A stretch of 64,000 nt of DNA from Entomortierella parvispora (GCA_963573315.1 OY752153.1:496001-560000); one strand, 5' to 3'. Numbered from the stretch's first letter, positions 41,901 through 52,901 are shown. Numbers and translations are program-made. The notes: generated from the sequence alone by a model not told the origin.

Positions 41901-43235
41901 CAGGAGATTCGTAATGTTGTCAAGACCAAGGACGACGTCGCTCGACTTTGGCCGAACTGCCCTCCAAATGAGATCAAAGTTCTCTGCCTGGACCTTGGCC
42001 AAGCATTTGTTGTCGCTGGGAGTGCTTTCTTACCAGGCTCGAATGACAAAAAAGGAAAAGGACCTGCTGTTGCGCCCCAGATCACATCGACCCCTTGGAA
42101 CATTGCAGACACCAACTTTGCCTCTTCGTTAATGGACATTCCTTATCCAGAGACGTTCTACAACATGTCCGTGAACCAGAAAGCTGTATACCAGCCTGCA
42201 TTCAAGTTCCGCAAGTGGAGTGAAGAAAGGAAGCAGAGGGTTCCCGAGGGCATACACAAATCGATCCAAGAAATTGAGACGAGTCTCCCTCCTCTCCATG
42301 GGCCAGATACAAGCGTGGCACAGTATGTGCAAGAGCTCGAAGCGGTTGGAAAGCTTTTGGACGATTTCTACAACGGCTCGAACAGACTGTATAAAAGTCA
42401 TGCATGGGATGCACAGCGTGCGAAAGAGGAGGAGTACTTGATGATCGCCAATCGGTTGCTGAAGATGATCGGCGGGTCGATTGGAGCCAAGAGGGACGCG
42501 GCTAATATGGCGGTGATAGGTATTGGCCTCGGAGATTTCAGCAGCTCGGCGCGCCTCACTTCACTTCACAATGCCTTTTTAGCTGTCTTTGTTCCTTTGG
42601 TAAGAGATTCGCTCATACAATGTCCTTAAATTGTGTCTATGGAATACGGCCCTTTATTGACTTGTCATTTACTATCATAGGCGCGCGCCTTGGGCTACAT
42701 AGTGGTGGGGGTAAACGAATACTATTCGTCGAAGAAGTGCCCTCGGTGCCGTTCATTCGTGTGCCAAGTGACTATACGGAGGCTTTTTTGCGACGGCTGT
42801 GGAACTTATTTCCATAGGGATGAGATGGCAGCTCAGAATATGGTCAATGCCGTTCGGGGCCACCTGCTTGAACAACAGCGGCCCCTGTACCTCCAGCCGG
42901 TGGACGAGAATGGACACTACCCATGGATGGAGGAAACTGAGGGTGTGGATGAGAGCAGCAAAAACAATAGTACCAACAACGACATGCCACCAGTTGTCTT
43001 GGATGGAATAGATCCGACGGAAATGGGGATGGATATTTGGGGCTCTGGATACGCGATGGACTTTGAGGACAAGGCGGACAAAGTCATCCTGGCTGACAAC
43101 AGTGGTGCTAGTAGTAGCAACTGTGTTCGGGAGAGCGACCAAGATAGCTTCCGCAGGGCACCCAAGAGGCTGGCCTCCGAGGAAGTGGATCAGATCAGGG
43201 CGATTCTACGCAAGGCGCTGCGTCTCGAAGAGTAA
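38930..43235 (+). CDS. FEN1/XPG-like nuclease fused to a Fanzor (TnpB-like) RuvC nuclease
   Basis: Five exons (38930-39737, 39812-40076, 40162-41191, 41265-42599, 42681-43235) total 3993 nt, 1330 residues, all GT-AG and phase-consistent. Residues 1-260 are FEN1/XPG-like: MGCQGLWRFF, VDVQ (Asp40), YFDGAQ (Asp86), TEADVKIA (Glu171, Asp173), SGDSDLFVY (Asp190, Asp192) and TNDYN (Asp241). A Lys-rich and then acidic linker (about 440-620) follows. Residues about 700-1220 are Fanzor: VLCLDLGQAF (RuvC-I Asp944), VIGIGLGDFS, NEYYSSKKC (Glu1159), a C4 zinc finger (Cys1166, 1169, 1183, 1186) and HRDEMAAQN (RuvC-III Asp1193). This fits the published Fanzor signature D-x(125-275)-[TS][TS]xx-C4-x-RD. Fanzors are RNA-guided DNA nucleases carried on eukaryotic mobile elements; the XPG-like partner is inferred to cut branched DNA. 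The second exon could start 6 bp later. Confidence 0.9.
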
Positions 43236-43425
43236 TGATAGTTTATACTAGCTTTTATGTGTGCCGCCAACACACTCCCCCCGAAGATTTTCCATATTTG
43301 TCGTACCCGTTGCGCCACTTAGGTGACGTAATAGGTGCGCAAATATGCGGATTTCTTTTTAAGTGCGTTTTCACCTCTTTGTCCATCGCCTTTCCGACAC
43401 TGACCGACACTGACTGACACTGACA
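43236..43425 (+). other. 3' flank of XPG-Fanzor gene, candidate guide-RNA region
   Basis: 190 bp up to the next start codon. It contains a possible stem: CCATATTT (43292-43299) and TTGCGC (43310-43315) can pair with GCGCAA and ATATGCGG within 43337-43350. Tandem GACACTGAC(C/T) units follow at about 43395-43424. In studied Fanzors the guide RNA overlaps the 3' end or 3' UTR of the gene, so this is where one would be expected. The stem was found by eye, not folded by software. Confidence 0.3.
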
Positions 43426-44349
43426 ATGCAGGATAACACTGGCAGCACAAGCAACGGCGATAGCGGCAAGTCGAGCATCGTCGGCGATGGTCAGCTTCCT
43501 ATCCGACTCTACACCCACAATATCCGCTACGCAACATCATACCCTTTCAAGAACGAACTCCCGTGGGCAAAACGGGCCCCACTCATCATTCGCTCCATCC
43601 GTTTCAATACCCTTCATAACCCAGAATCCCTTGTCTGTCTCCAGGAGGTCCTTCACAATCAACTCCTTGATATCCTTGAGGGGCTCGGACCCGACTGGGC
43701 CCATGTTGGTGTCGGTAGAGACGATGGTAACAAGGCCGGAGAGTACTCGCCGATTCTCTTTAGATGTAATGTTTGGTCCATCCAGAGCTACGAGACTCTT
43801 TGGTTGTCACCTACTCCAGATAAGCCATCCAAGGGATGGGATGCCTCCAACAAGCGGATTCTAACATCGGCCCTCATGCGCCATTGGAAGTCGGGTCAGA
43901 GTGTCTTGGCTCTGAATACGCATTTGGATGATCAAGGGTCACAGTCGCGACTTGAGAGTGCAAAGATCATTGTGGCTCATATTGCAACTCGACAGAAAGA
44001 GTTCCCCTCCAGTGAGCAGCAGCAGCAGCCATTGTGCAAACTCCCAGTCTTTTTGGCGGGTGACTTTAACAGTACTCCGGATGAAGAGGCTTATTTGCTG
44101 TTGGCGACAAAAAAGTCCCCGTTGCTGGATATGAGGTCGACCGTGGGAAGATCGGAACGATATGGGCACGAGAACACGTTCACAGGGTTTGAGAGTCGTC
44201 CTATGGATCAGAAACGGATCGATTTTTTGTTCTTGAGCAAAGAGTGTTGGCACGTTCAAGGGTATGGGGTCCTGGAGACCAGGTTTGAGGATGGGGTTTA
44301 TAGTAGCGACCATCGCCCTGTTGTCGGTGATGTTGCCCTTCCCCTCTAA
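43426..44349 (+). CDS. Endonuclease/exonuclease/phosphatase (EEP) family hydrolase
   Basis: Single exon, 307 residues. All EEP fold motifs are visible: LYTHNIR (first-strand Asn), VCLQEVL (metal-binding Glu), ALNTHLDDQG (catalytic His and Asp), AGDFNSTPDE (Asp and Asn), RIDFLFL, and SDHRPVVGDV (terminal Asp-His pair). The size and spacing match small cytosolic EEP proteins of fungi, related to nocturnin-like, sphingomyelinase-like and inositol-phosphatase-like enzymes; the substrate cannot be named. There is no signal peptide. The N-terminal 25 residues are Gly/Ser-rich. The start lies only 190 bp after the XPG-Fanzor stop. Codon use and the intact active site suggest a normal host gene rather than part of the mobile element. 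Confidence 0.85.
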   Translation: MQDNTGSTSNGDSGKSSIVGDGQLPIRLYTHNIRYATSYPFKNELPWAKRAPLIIRSIRFNTLHNPESLVCLQEVLHNQLLDILEGLGPDWAHVGVGRDDGNKAGEYSPILFRCNVWSIQSYETLWLSPTPDKPSKGWDASNKRILTSALMRHWKSGQSVLALNTHLDDQGSQSRLESAKIIVAHIATRQKEFPSSEQQQQPLCKLPVFLAGDFNSTPDEEAYLLLATKKSPLLDMRSTVGRSERYGHENTFTGFESRPMDQKRIDFLFLSKECWHVQGYGVLETRFEDGVYSSDHRPVVGDVALPL

Positions 44350-44815
44350 TCATCATCACAAGCAAATAAAATGGACTTGCTTGTCCAGGTGGTCAACAAT
44401 TGAGCTTTGTCTGGTCACAACGAAAAAAGTCGGTGACATCCTCTTTTCAAGGCTCTTTCTTTGTCGACTTTTGGATCTCAAGCTGGCTTGCCAATTCTCT
44501 CTCTCTCTTTCTCTTAAACGCGACCTCGACGCGAGATGAGAAACCAGCCCGCCTTCACCCCTTCACTGGGGGCACTTCTAGAACCTACGGGCAAAAGTCG
44601 ATTGTCGCATCATGGCTTGGCACTGAACACAAAGGCTCCATGGAGCCATCCCGTCTTGCTTTTTTCCCGCTGTGCTTTGCCTTTTGCTGCGTCATGTGCA
44701 AGCACAAAAAGTCTCTTTTTTCATCCAAGATCCGTGCTCGACGCTTCTTTTTTTTTTTTCTTTTTTCTTCCCAAACTCACCCACTGCTCCACTTCACATT
44801 CGCGCACATATACCC
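44350..44815. other. Intergenic, CT-rich leader of the tetraspanin gene
   Basis: 466 bp without a supported gene. It contains (TC)n near 44497-44516 and a T-run at about 44749-44765 shortly before the tetraspanin ATG. Confidence 0.55.
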
Positions 44816-46475
44816 ATGGACGAGAACGATGAACGAACAAGCCTCGTCCGCTCCAACGGATCTTTGAATGGCGTCGCGTACAACAACAATAACAACAGCA
44901 ACATTGGGTACAACACTGGAAATCGGCGCAACAGCAACAGCAACACTCAGCCACGCACACCTGTCGCCACTGGTCAAGACATACTTGGTCGACGTGATCC
45001 TCGCACGTTGCTTACTCAAGTTCAACGGAGTCTTGGTTTCTTTCAAGAATGGGCCGTCAACCTCCTTCATTCAAAAGAGGACTCGGCTATTGTCAGCTGG
45101 GTGCAGAACGCTCGAGTTGCCAGAACGTTCATGATGATCATCAACATCCTGCTTGCTGTGAGTCTCTTTCTCTTTCTTTTTTTTTTAACTCTCCCTTTGA
45201 TCTTTGTACTCGATGCACTGACTCACGTTTCTTCTTGTTCTATTGGTCATAGATCTCTGCCTTTGTGCTGATCGGTGTAGAGACGCTAGAGATGGTGGTG
45301 CGTGAACCCATCCTGGACTATTTGCTTCCCCAGAGTGAAATCACTCTCTTGGCTTCAGGTTTGACGATTGTGGTGGGTGCCTTTGGATTTGCAGTCGCTT
45401 ATAACCTCCTGGTGGAAGAGGACACTCCCAGCAAGAACGATAATAGCGATGATCATCCAGGCAACGGTTCAGGCTGGAATGGAGAGCCAGGACCTCGACC
45501 ACCTATTCTTCCACATCCAACCTCCCCCATGCCTGTACAGAATGGCGATTCCTCCTTGATTGCCCAGCCGACGACAGCACGTCCTAGAATCATGTTCACG
45601 AAAGCCTCTACTCGCCTACTGAACGGCTACGCAGTCTTGTTGGTTTTAGCCCTGGTCGTTTTTACAATGACTATTGCTCAACGGTCGGGTCACCTATCTC
45701 AGGTACTTTTTTCATTCCCTACTTGTGAAGCATCTCGAAAATGATATTGGACTCACAAAATTCTATGACATCACTTATCTAGCCCACAATGGAGAGTGAA
45801 CTAGAAAAAGCATGGAGTACGGCGGTCAAGCCACGTAACAGCATTCTTGTTCGCGACTTTCAGCTCCGTCATCAATGTTGCGGATACAATAACATCAGAG
45901 ACAAATCCTTCCCTCCAGACGTGCCACAGAATAAGGACCCCGAGAAAAACCCTCCCTGCTACAAGAATCCCCAATTTAAGTTTGAGGTACCTTGTAGGGC
46001 AGAGCTTACCAAGGAGTTTTGGCGTTGGCAAAACGGGATCCAAAATCTCTTGATTGTTCAGATGACCATGTTGGTAGGCTTTTTTTTTTCATTTGTTTTT
46101 GATGTGATTGCTGTGGTTGATGCCCAAACAAGAATCGAGTAGTTGAACATGGCTAATTTGTCTTTTTTTGTTCTTTTACATCTATTTTCCAATCAGCTTC
46201 CACTCTTGTTGATGGTTATAATACTCTCTGTGGTTGGATTGTCGAAACGCGAGAAAAAAGATCAGGGATTCGGGGACCCAGAGCCGCTGGAGGAGGCCAG
46301 TGAAGCCGTACCAAGGGCTGTGGTCAGAGAAGGATACGCCTTTGAGCGGCCACTTCTGGAAGACGTACCCAACCGCGAAAGACAGGCGCCATTCTTGGTC
46401 GATGTCACGACTGAACCCATGAGGGTTACCAGCGAGACTCCTGCTGTGGAGCAAGATAGTCTGGTTTGGGCATAA
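44816..46475 (+). CDS. Tetraspanin-like membrane protein
   Basis: Four exons (44816-45157, 45253-45702, 45783-46073, 46197-46475) total 1362 nt, 453 residues. An Asn/Ser-rich cytosolic leader of about 100 residues precedes TM1 (TFMMIINILLAISAFVLIGV). TM2 follows (ITLLASGLTIVVGAFGFAVA), then a Pro-rich loop, TM3 (YAVLLVLALVVFTMTIAQ), and a large extracellular loop with the family motif HQCCGYNN (Cys296-Cys297-Gly298) and further Cys at PPCYK and VPCRAEL. TM4 is LPLLLMVIILSVVGL. The CCG plus two later Cys support a tetraspanin. The cytosolic tail of about 80 residues is acidic. It likely organises plasma-membrane protein complexes; fungal tetraspanins are linked to growth and invasion, but no specific role is shown here. 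Confidence 0.88.
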
Positions 46476-46609
46476 AAGAATAGTGATCCGCACACCCCAC
46501 TGTCCAACAATAAGATGAAGTTCGATACCAACGGGGTTCCCCTTTGCTTTCAGGTTCTTTGTTATCACTTGTTTTATTGGGGGGTCGACGATCGATGCTG
46601 GGATTCTCG

Positions 46610-47839
46610 CTACATGACAGCGCCCTCTCGTCGACTATGGTCATCCGTAGGAGCCGCATCCCACTCGTCATCTTCCACAGCCGAATCCTTCTCATCGTCG
46701 TCATGAATACCTCCCGCACGACGGCGATGCTGTTCCATCAACTTTGAACTAAAAGACTCGTCGGCCTTCTTGGATTCTGTCGTTTTTTCTTCCGTAGAAG
46801 TAGTTGAACCCTTCTTGGTAAAGATGCGTTCCTGTTTGTTGTCTTCCAAACCTTCATCCCACTCATTCGAACCAGACCCACCAGGAGCTCGACCTCTGGA
46901 AATGACATGAGACTCTTGTCTCTTTTCATGGGTTTCGCTGAGATCCTGGGTCTCGGCCGAGTCTGGATGTTCATAGTCGCGATGATGGACAGGGATGTTT
47001 CGGAAGGAGCCGTCGTCCTTGTGAACATCTTGAGCGCCTTCAGCCTCCTTGTGACCCACCACGATCGGGTCGGCGGTTTCGACCACAAAGCGACCGTTTC
47101 TGAATTTGGGCAAAGTGTTGCCTCCTCCTCCTTCTTCTTCTCCAGCAGCAGTGCTACTGTAGCTATGGCTGGTATGTTCATCTTCATGTGTCTCTTTTTC
47201 CTTTTGCTTGTTTTCCTCATCATCTTCTTTCTTGTGAGCTGTTGAAGCAGCAGCAGCGGCAGCAGCAGCCTTTAGGAACGGGGCGTGCGATCCTTCATCT
47301 AATGACCGTGGTGAATGCAACTTGCCAGCTGATGAAAAAGAAGCAGTGACAGACTTTGGCGATGAGGAAGACGACGAATCCTCTTTGGTACGATCGCCCA
47401 TAATGGTTCGATGGATTCCAGAGACAGTCGGTTTTGGGGCCGAGGTTGTGTGTTTGATCGAGAGCGAGTCCGAGGTCAGAGAGTGTTTGGGCATGGGCAC
47501 ATGCTCCTTGCAAACCAGCACCTTGACGGGCCTGCCCGTCATTCCGTCCAATTCTGTAGTACCCTCTAGAGCCGCAACTTGAAAGTTTCGTAGGGTCAAA
47601 GAGGTGTTGCAATTGGGAGCCATGCACTGTGGAAAGAGTCATAAGCACAAGCAAGGAGCAGGAAGTCAACATCTCTTGTGGTTCATTTTTGTTAAAAAAA
47701 AAAGATGAGACGTTCATTTAGAGTGGGATGGATGTTCTACCTTGAAACAGGGCCGGTGATACCATTTCCCTTCAGCTTCCATCTTTTCGTTGACATAGAC
47801 CGTCTTTTTACAATTGCCACAAGCGCGTGTGGACATCAT
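46610..47839 (-). CDS. Single-LIM-domain protein
   Basis: Two exons (47839-47741, 47626-46610) total 1116 nt, 371 residues; the ATG at 47836 would remove one Met. The LIM domain occupies residues 1-75: CGNCKKTVYVNEKMEAEGKW, then YHRPCFKC, then CNTSLTLRNFQVAALEG and VLVCKEHVPMPKHS. This gives the paired Cys/His zinc ligands of a fungal CRP-like LIM protein, although the second half contains a small insertion. The remainder is Ser/Glu/Lys-rich, disordered, with an Ala run (AAAAAAAAS). Such proteins usually bind actin or act as scaffolds; no partner is evident. It is convergent with the tetraspanin gene. Confidence 0.85.
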
Positions 47840-47946
47840 CTTGTATTTTTTTTTTGTAACTTAAGACTTGAGATACGAATAAAGGATCAGAGTGAAAGGT
47901 TGAGGAATAGGGTGGGGATCGCGCGAGTGTTCTTTGCTGCTGCCTT

Positions 47947-47978
<32 letters not shown>

Positions 47979-48850
47979 TGTTGGTTGTTAGTTTGTGTGA
48001 CAAAGGACACAGAAAGCGATAGCTTGCACGACATCTCCTCACCGACTTTATACACCTTATCCTTTTACTCCCCCCTCCCTTTTCTTCTTTTTCATTTGTC
48101 TTGACCGTTATTCTGTTTGATGCCAGATACTACTCTCTGATCGCAATTGAAAGGAAAACTGCGGATCATCCCGTCTTACACCAGACGCGCTCACATTGAC
48201 AATGGTCGCGTTTTCTTTTCTCAAAAGCGAAAAAATAGGAAATGTTCGTGTTCGCACTAACCAGGCGCGAATGTTTTCATTTCCATGTAGATGAAAGAGA
48301 TGAGGATAAAGGGTGTCCAGGGTTCACACGCACACACATACACATACACACTTACACACACATCTCTGTCTTGGGTTACGGTGTTGGTAAAAGCATCCAA
48401 AGTTCTTTCAAATGGTCCTTTAGGAGGGCCTCCACAACATGAGGCAATGTTAAAGCGATAATTGAACAATGGATTTCATTTATTTGATACACAAGTCCTT
48501 TGACTAGATGTTTTTGATTCGTTTTAGATAAATAGATACACTACATTAGATGGCTTGAAAAATGGTGAGAACGGATAAAAAAAAAAACATTTGGGTATGA
48601 TATGTCCAAGGCGCCAAGACCGGGGAGCATGAAGGTAAATTGCAAATAAAAGACTGCTGATCTCTTTTCCGGGAGGTTTTTGGTTGTTGTTTCTGTTTGG
48701 TTGTTGTTGCTGCACTTGTTGCTGCTGTTATTGTCATCAGTTAGGTAGGTCATCAGAGAGTATTGTTGTTGTTGTTATTGTTGCATGGGTTGTTGTTGAG
48801 CCAACCAAAAGGGGGCAGATTCCCTCTTCCTGGTTATTTGATTTTAAAGA
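47840..48850. other. Intergenic with T-run and (CA)n tract
   Basis: 1.0 kb: promoter of the LIM gene (left) and 3' flank of phosphatase copy B (right). It contains an interrupted T-run of about 33 bp at 47947-47980, a CA-rich tract at about 48327-48363 and TTG-rich stretches at 48700-48796. No gene is supported. Confidence 0.6.
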
Positions 48851-51800
48851 TCAGCGAAATGGGTGGATGGGGGAGGTCATTGTCGTCGACTGAGGCGACA
48901 ATGCCGACAGACCCGGTGTTCCGGATCCTGTAGGGGTTGCAGTTCCTGTGGTGGCAGAGGATGCGGTTGGATACAGAGCAGGCATCAAATTGGCAAAGCT
49001 GGTGATACTGCTCTTGGCGCTCAGCGCCTTGGGCGACAGACTACTGCTGCCACCAGGTAAAGTGAGTGAGTGGCTATGCTGCAGCGAATGACTGTGTTGG
49101 TGCGTAGGCCGAGTCGACGGTCCATCGCCATTGATGGAGCCCGCAGTGGAAAGGGAGAGAATGCTGTTGAGCGATCCAGCTCTGACAAGACCTCCAGACT
49201 TTTCCATTCCTAGAGTCTTTTCTTCCATCCGCATCAACTCTGTGACAAATCCAATGTTGGGACACATGCAAGGCCGTTGAGTAAGGACGTGCTGGTAGGC
49301 CTTGTTCAGAGACCAATGAAGCTCCGTGATCAAGTATGCAATCGTTGCTGTCACAGATCGAGACTTGCCCGCCTTGCAATGGACATAGATGGCCGAGTCC
49401 TTTGAAGCAGCTAAAAGAGAAAGGGGTGGGAAGAGTAAAAGTTAACAAGGCGAGGCTCTAATGTCTTGTTTTCAGACCAAAAATCTTTCAATAAGCTAAT
49501 AACCATACCAATAATGTCGACAGCCTGCAAAAGACCAACAGATACGTCTGCTTCAATGTGATCATGAACTCCAATCTTGTGGTATTCGAACCGTTCAGGA
49601 CAGTTGCTCACCAAGGCATCCTCGCACTCTGTAGCCATGTTCAGGATCCTTTTGACGCCCAGTCCTTGGAGGGTCTCTACTTGATCGGCATTCACAATCT
49701 CGGGTCCAAGGTAGAGGAATCCAGGCAAGATGCAAGAAATTTCTTGCTCGTTGGCGTCATAGTTTTCTTCACCATCCATATTGTCGTCACCAAAGTATCC
49801 AGATGGTTGGAACTGCTGTTGGGGCTGGAACGGATGTGTAGGCTGGGGGAACACAGTTTCAGCTCCAAAGTGCCCAGATCTTGTACTGTTCGCGCTTTGA
49901 TGCCTTCGGAGTCCCGGTGCTGTAGTGGATCCAAGAAAGTTTGCAGCGCCTTTGGCTCCTCCATCTTCGTGCTCGTCCTCTTCTCGGATTCCTGTGGGGG
50001 TTCCTGAGCGATACAAGGAAGAGAGTGTGGTCGATGACGAGAATGATTTCTTTGAGCTCAAGCCTGCAGGGATCATGAACATTCCATGTGTTGGAGGCGC
50101 GGCTAATGATTGCAAGGGTCCGACGTCTGACGCGTTTTCAGAAGGTACTACGGTGGACTGGCTGGTACTCCCATGACTACTACCCCACCCGCCGCCCGAG
50201 TTTACTGGCCATTCAAATTGAGTATTGGACGACGTCGATAGGTCCAGTGGTCCTCCCGCGTTCAAAGTGGGTACTGTCAGCCAACTTGCTTTGCTTCGTA
50301 ATGGCAACGAGGGCACAGTGCCGGCGCCTGAGGCGCCTGATCCCTCCTGGAACGGATGAACTCCTTGGTTGGACGACTCTGCTGCATTGATAATGGGTGG
50401 CATAATGGAGAGTGGCTTCAAGTTCACAGTGCCGGCTCCGGTCATACCAACGGTTTGGGATCGTGAGAGTCCAGCAGGCCGTTGAAGTGACTTTGTGTTG
50501 AGTGAAAAGAGACTCTCTCGCCTTGCTGGGCCTACACGCGGCTGTCGGGTTGACCCGCCCAAGGATGCATTTGTCAACGACACTGCAACGACAATCGCAT
50601 GTGCGGTTTTTTCGTCCGTGCTGCTGTCGTTACTGGGCAATCTCATTGGTGCCGAAAGTGGGTATACAGGATTCACGTCATGTTGCGGCTTTGGAGCGAG
50701 CATCGTCCTGTCAATCGATTCCCGAGATTGCTCTTCTGGAAGGCATCCGTGATGAGCCATGTACTTTCCATCCACATCCCAGGACTGGAACGCCTCAAAG
50801 CCACCATCCAGGTACCATAGTCTGATGGGTCCTCCAAAGTAGTTGCCTGCACCTCGCTCAAGGACTTGGACCAATGTCCAGGCCGGACTGGCTGACCGTC
50901 CATAGTCTTCCTGTCCCGGTGCCATGTCCTGATCCAGAACCACCACATCATGCATGGCGGCCTCATCAAGAGGGGTCGCCTTGGTCGAATCTCGCTGCTG
51001 TTTCCAGCTGTCCTGAATGGAATGATAGAGATCCTTATCCGAAGGAATGGTGATGAACGACTCAATTGCAAAGGAGCTAATGGCTCCTCCTCTCCTGTAT
51101 CGCCTAGTCAACAAGGTTGGCAAGTTGATGTTGATCGAGTACACAATGGAGAGAGGGTCGAACTCTGGGTGGGGTCGAAGGTCCAGGATTAAGGGTCGAT
51201 TGCCTGCATTTCTACCTTGGCCGATCAAGCTGGCCAATCTTGTTGAAGACATGGGTGCCGCCGGGAATGGCGTCAGCTCTGATCTCAGAGGCGACAAGAT
51301 TCGAACTCGACTGCAATCCTTGTCAGAGATCAAGGACGTCTCTGTAGGAGAGGTAGACGGTGAGGAGTTTGCAGAAGAATTGGTTGAGCTGGAGGTCGAG
51401 GAGGACAGCGAGTTGGAGGTTGACAGCGTAGTCACGGACGCAGCAGGGGAGAGTGAGGAAGAGTTCGTCAATGAAGGAGAGATACCAGCCGCGGATGCTG
51501 GCGTCAGGGGTGACGCGAGAATGGTGGTTAGGACCGGTGCGTGCCTTGGTATTGACATTGGAGCAGTCTGAATGGGCATGGGCAACGGGGCGGAACTTGA
51601 AGCGATGACTCTCATTGAAGGCCCTATTGACGGTTCGATGTCTAAAGGCCCGAGAGCAGGCGTCGTCTCCAATCGACCAGCTATTGGCAGTTCTTGCGTG
51701 GTGAAGGATGAAGCGGCGGGCAGTGAGGTTGCGGGGATCTTTCCGAGTGCTCGAGGACCAGCAAAGGATCGCGGTGCCATGGGGCCAGTCGAGTCAGAGT

Positions 51801-52901
51801 CGATCTTGGAGAAGGACCCTGATTTGAATGGGGCCGGGGGTGTGGTAACGACAGAGTCTGCACTGGGCAAGGCGGCGGTGGCAGTGGCGGTCATGGAATT
51901 CCTTGGATAGTAGTACTTTTGTAGGGAGAATGGGCCAGTCGAGGACGAGGACTGGGAGTGGGCAGCAGATCCACTGCGAACGGTCGATGAAGGTGAGGGC
52001 GCAGGGGAGGATGGGGTGGAGGAGGAGGCCAGGGACGAGGACGAGGAGGTTCTCTTGGAGGAGAGAAATCCTCTGAGGTAGCCCGTCTTTGGTGGCGAGA
52101 CGGAGGGGAGGCGAGGATGCGAGCGCGGTGAAGGGCAGGAGGCGGAGGAGGCGGAGGAGAAGGAAGCCCGCGTTTCAACAGGGATGGCTGTGGTTGCTGT
52201 TGGTGCCGATGCTACTAGAGTAGAGTAGGATGGGGCAAAAGAACGAAACGACCACGGTTAGTGTCTAGTTGACTAGTTGTCTAGTCTACAAGTCAAGTCG
52301 CTAGTCTGGGAAGACAGAAGAGACGCCTTGCCCGAAAGGGCATGGGTCGGAGGGATGAACGACGAATGGACGTGGAGATGGATGCTATTCTTGGGAGCAG
52401 GAGTGCACAAGGAAAGGGAAAGGGACGGACAGACAGCCCTCCCTCTATTCTTGTTCTTTTTTCATTCATGGTTGGACAGAGAGAGAGAGAGAGAGAAAGA
52501 CAGGATTCATCGAATGGTTGGTTACCTTCATGCTGCAGTTGTTGCTGTTGTTGTTGTTGTTGTTGCTTCTCGTGGACGCTGCAGGAAGACGGTTGCCTCC
52601 TGTCGTTGGTGTTGTTGTTGCTGTTGTGGATGATGTTGTCGCTGATAGAGGTCGTTATTACTGCCTTTTCATTAAAGAGGCCGTTGCTGCTGCTATTGCT
52701 ATTGCTGTTGTCGTTGTTGTTGTTGTTGATGTTGCTGTTCTTCTTTTCTTCTGTTTGCGGGGACTGCAGAGCCTCGTGGCAGGTGCATTCTCCAGGGAAG
52801 CCAGGCGCAGACGACGCGGGCAGTCCTGGCGACGAGGGAGGTGTTTGTGAAGTAGACCAGCAGCACAGGGCGCTATGGAGGGACGCCACGGACTGGAGCA
52901 T
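48851..52901 (-). CDS. MAP-kinase-phosphatase-like protein: inactive rhodanese + dual-specificity phosphatase (copy B)
   Basis: Three exons (52901-52526, 52214-49509, 49410-48851) total 3642 nt, 1213 residues, with the same intron positions and phases as copy A at 26627-30458. The N-terminus MLQSVASLHSALCCWSTSQT matches copy A, followed by poly-Asn and poly-Gln runs and SLQKYYYPRNSMTA. The rhodanese-like domain reads LILDLRPHPEFDPLSIVY, then NLPTLLTRRYRRGGAISS (putative MAP-kinase docking), without a catalytic Cys. The phosphatase domain has ISCILPGFLYLGPEIVNADQ and P-loop VHCKAGKSRS (Cys1038, Arg1044). Unlike copy A it has a C-terminal extension of about 105 residues rich in His, Ser and Thr. 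The two genes are 18 kb apart on the same strand, pointing to segmental or tandem duplication with divergence of the disordered parts. Confidence 0.9.
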
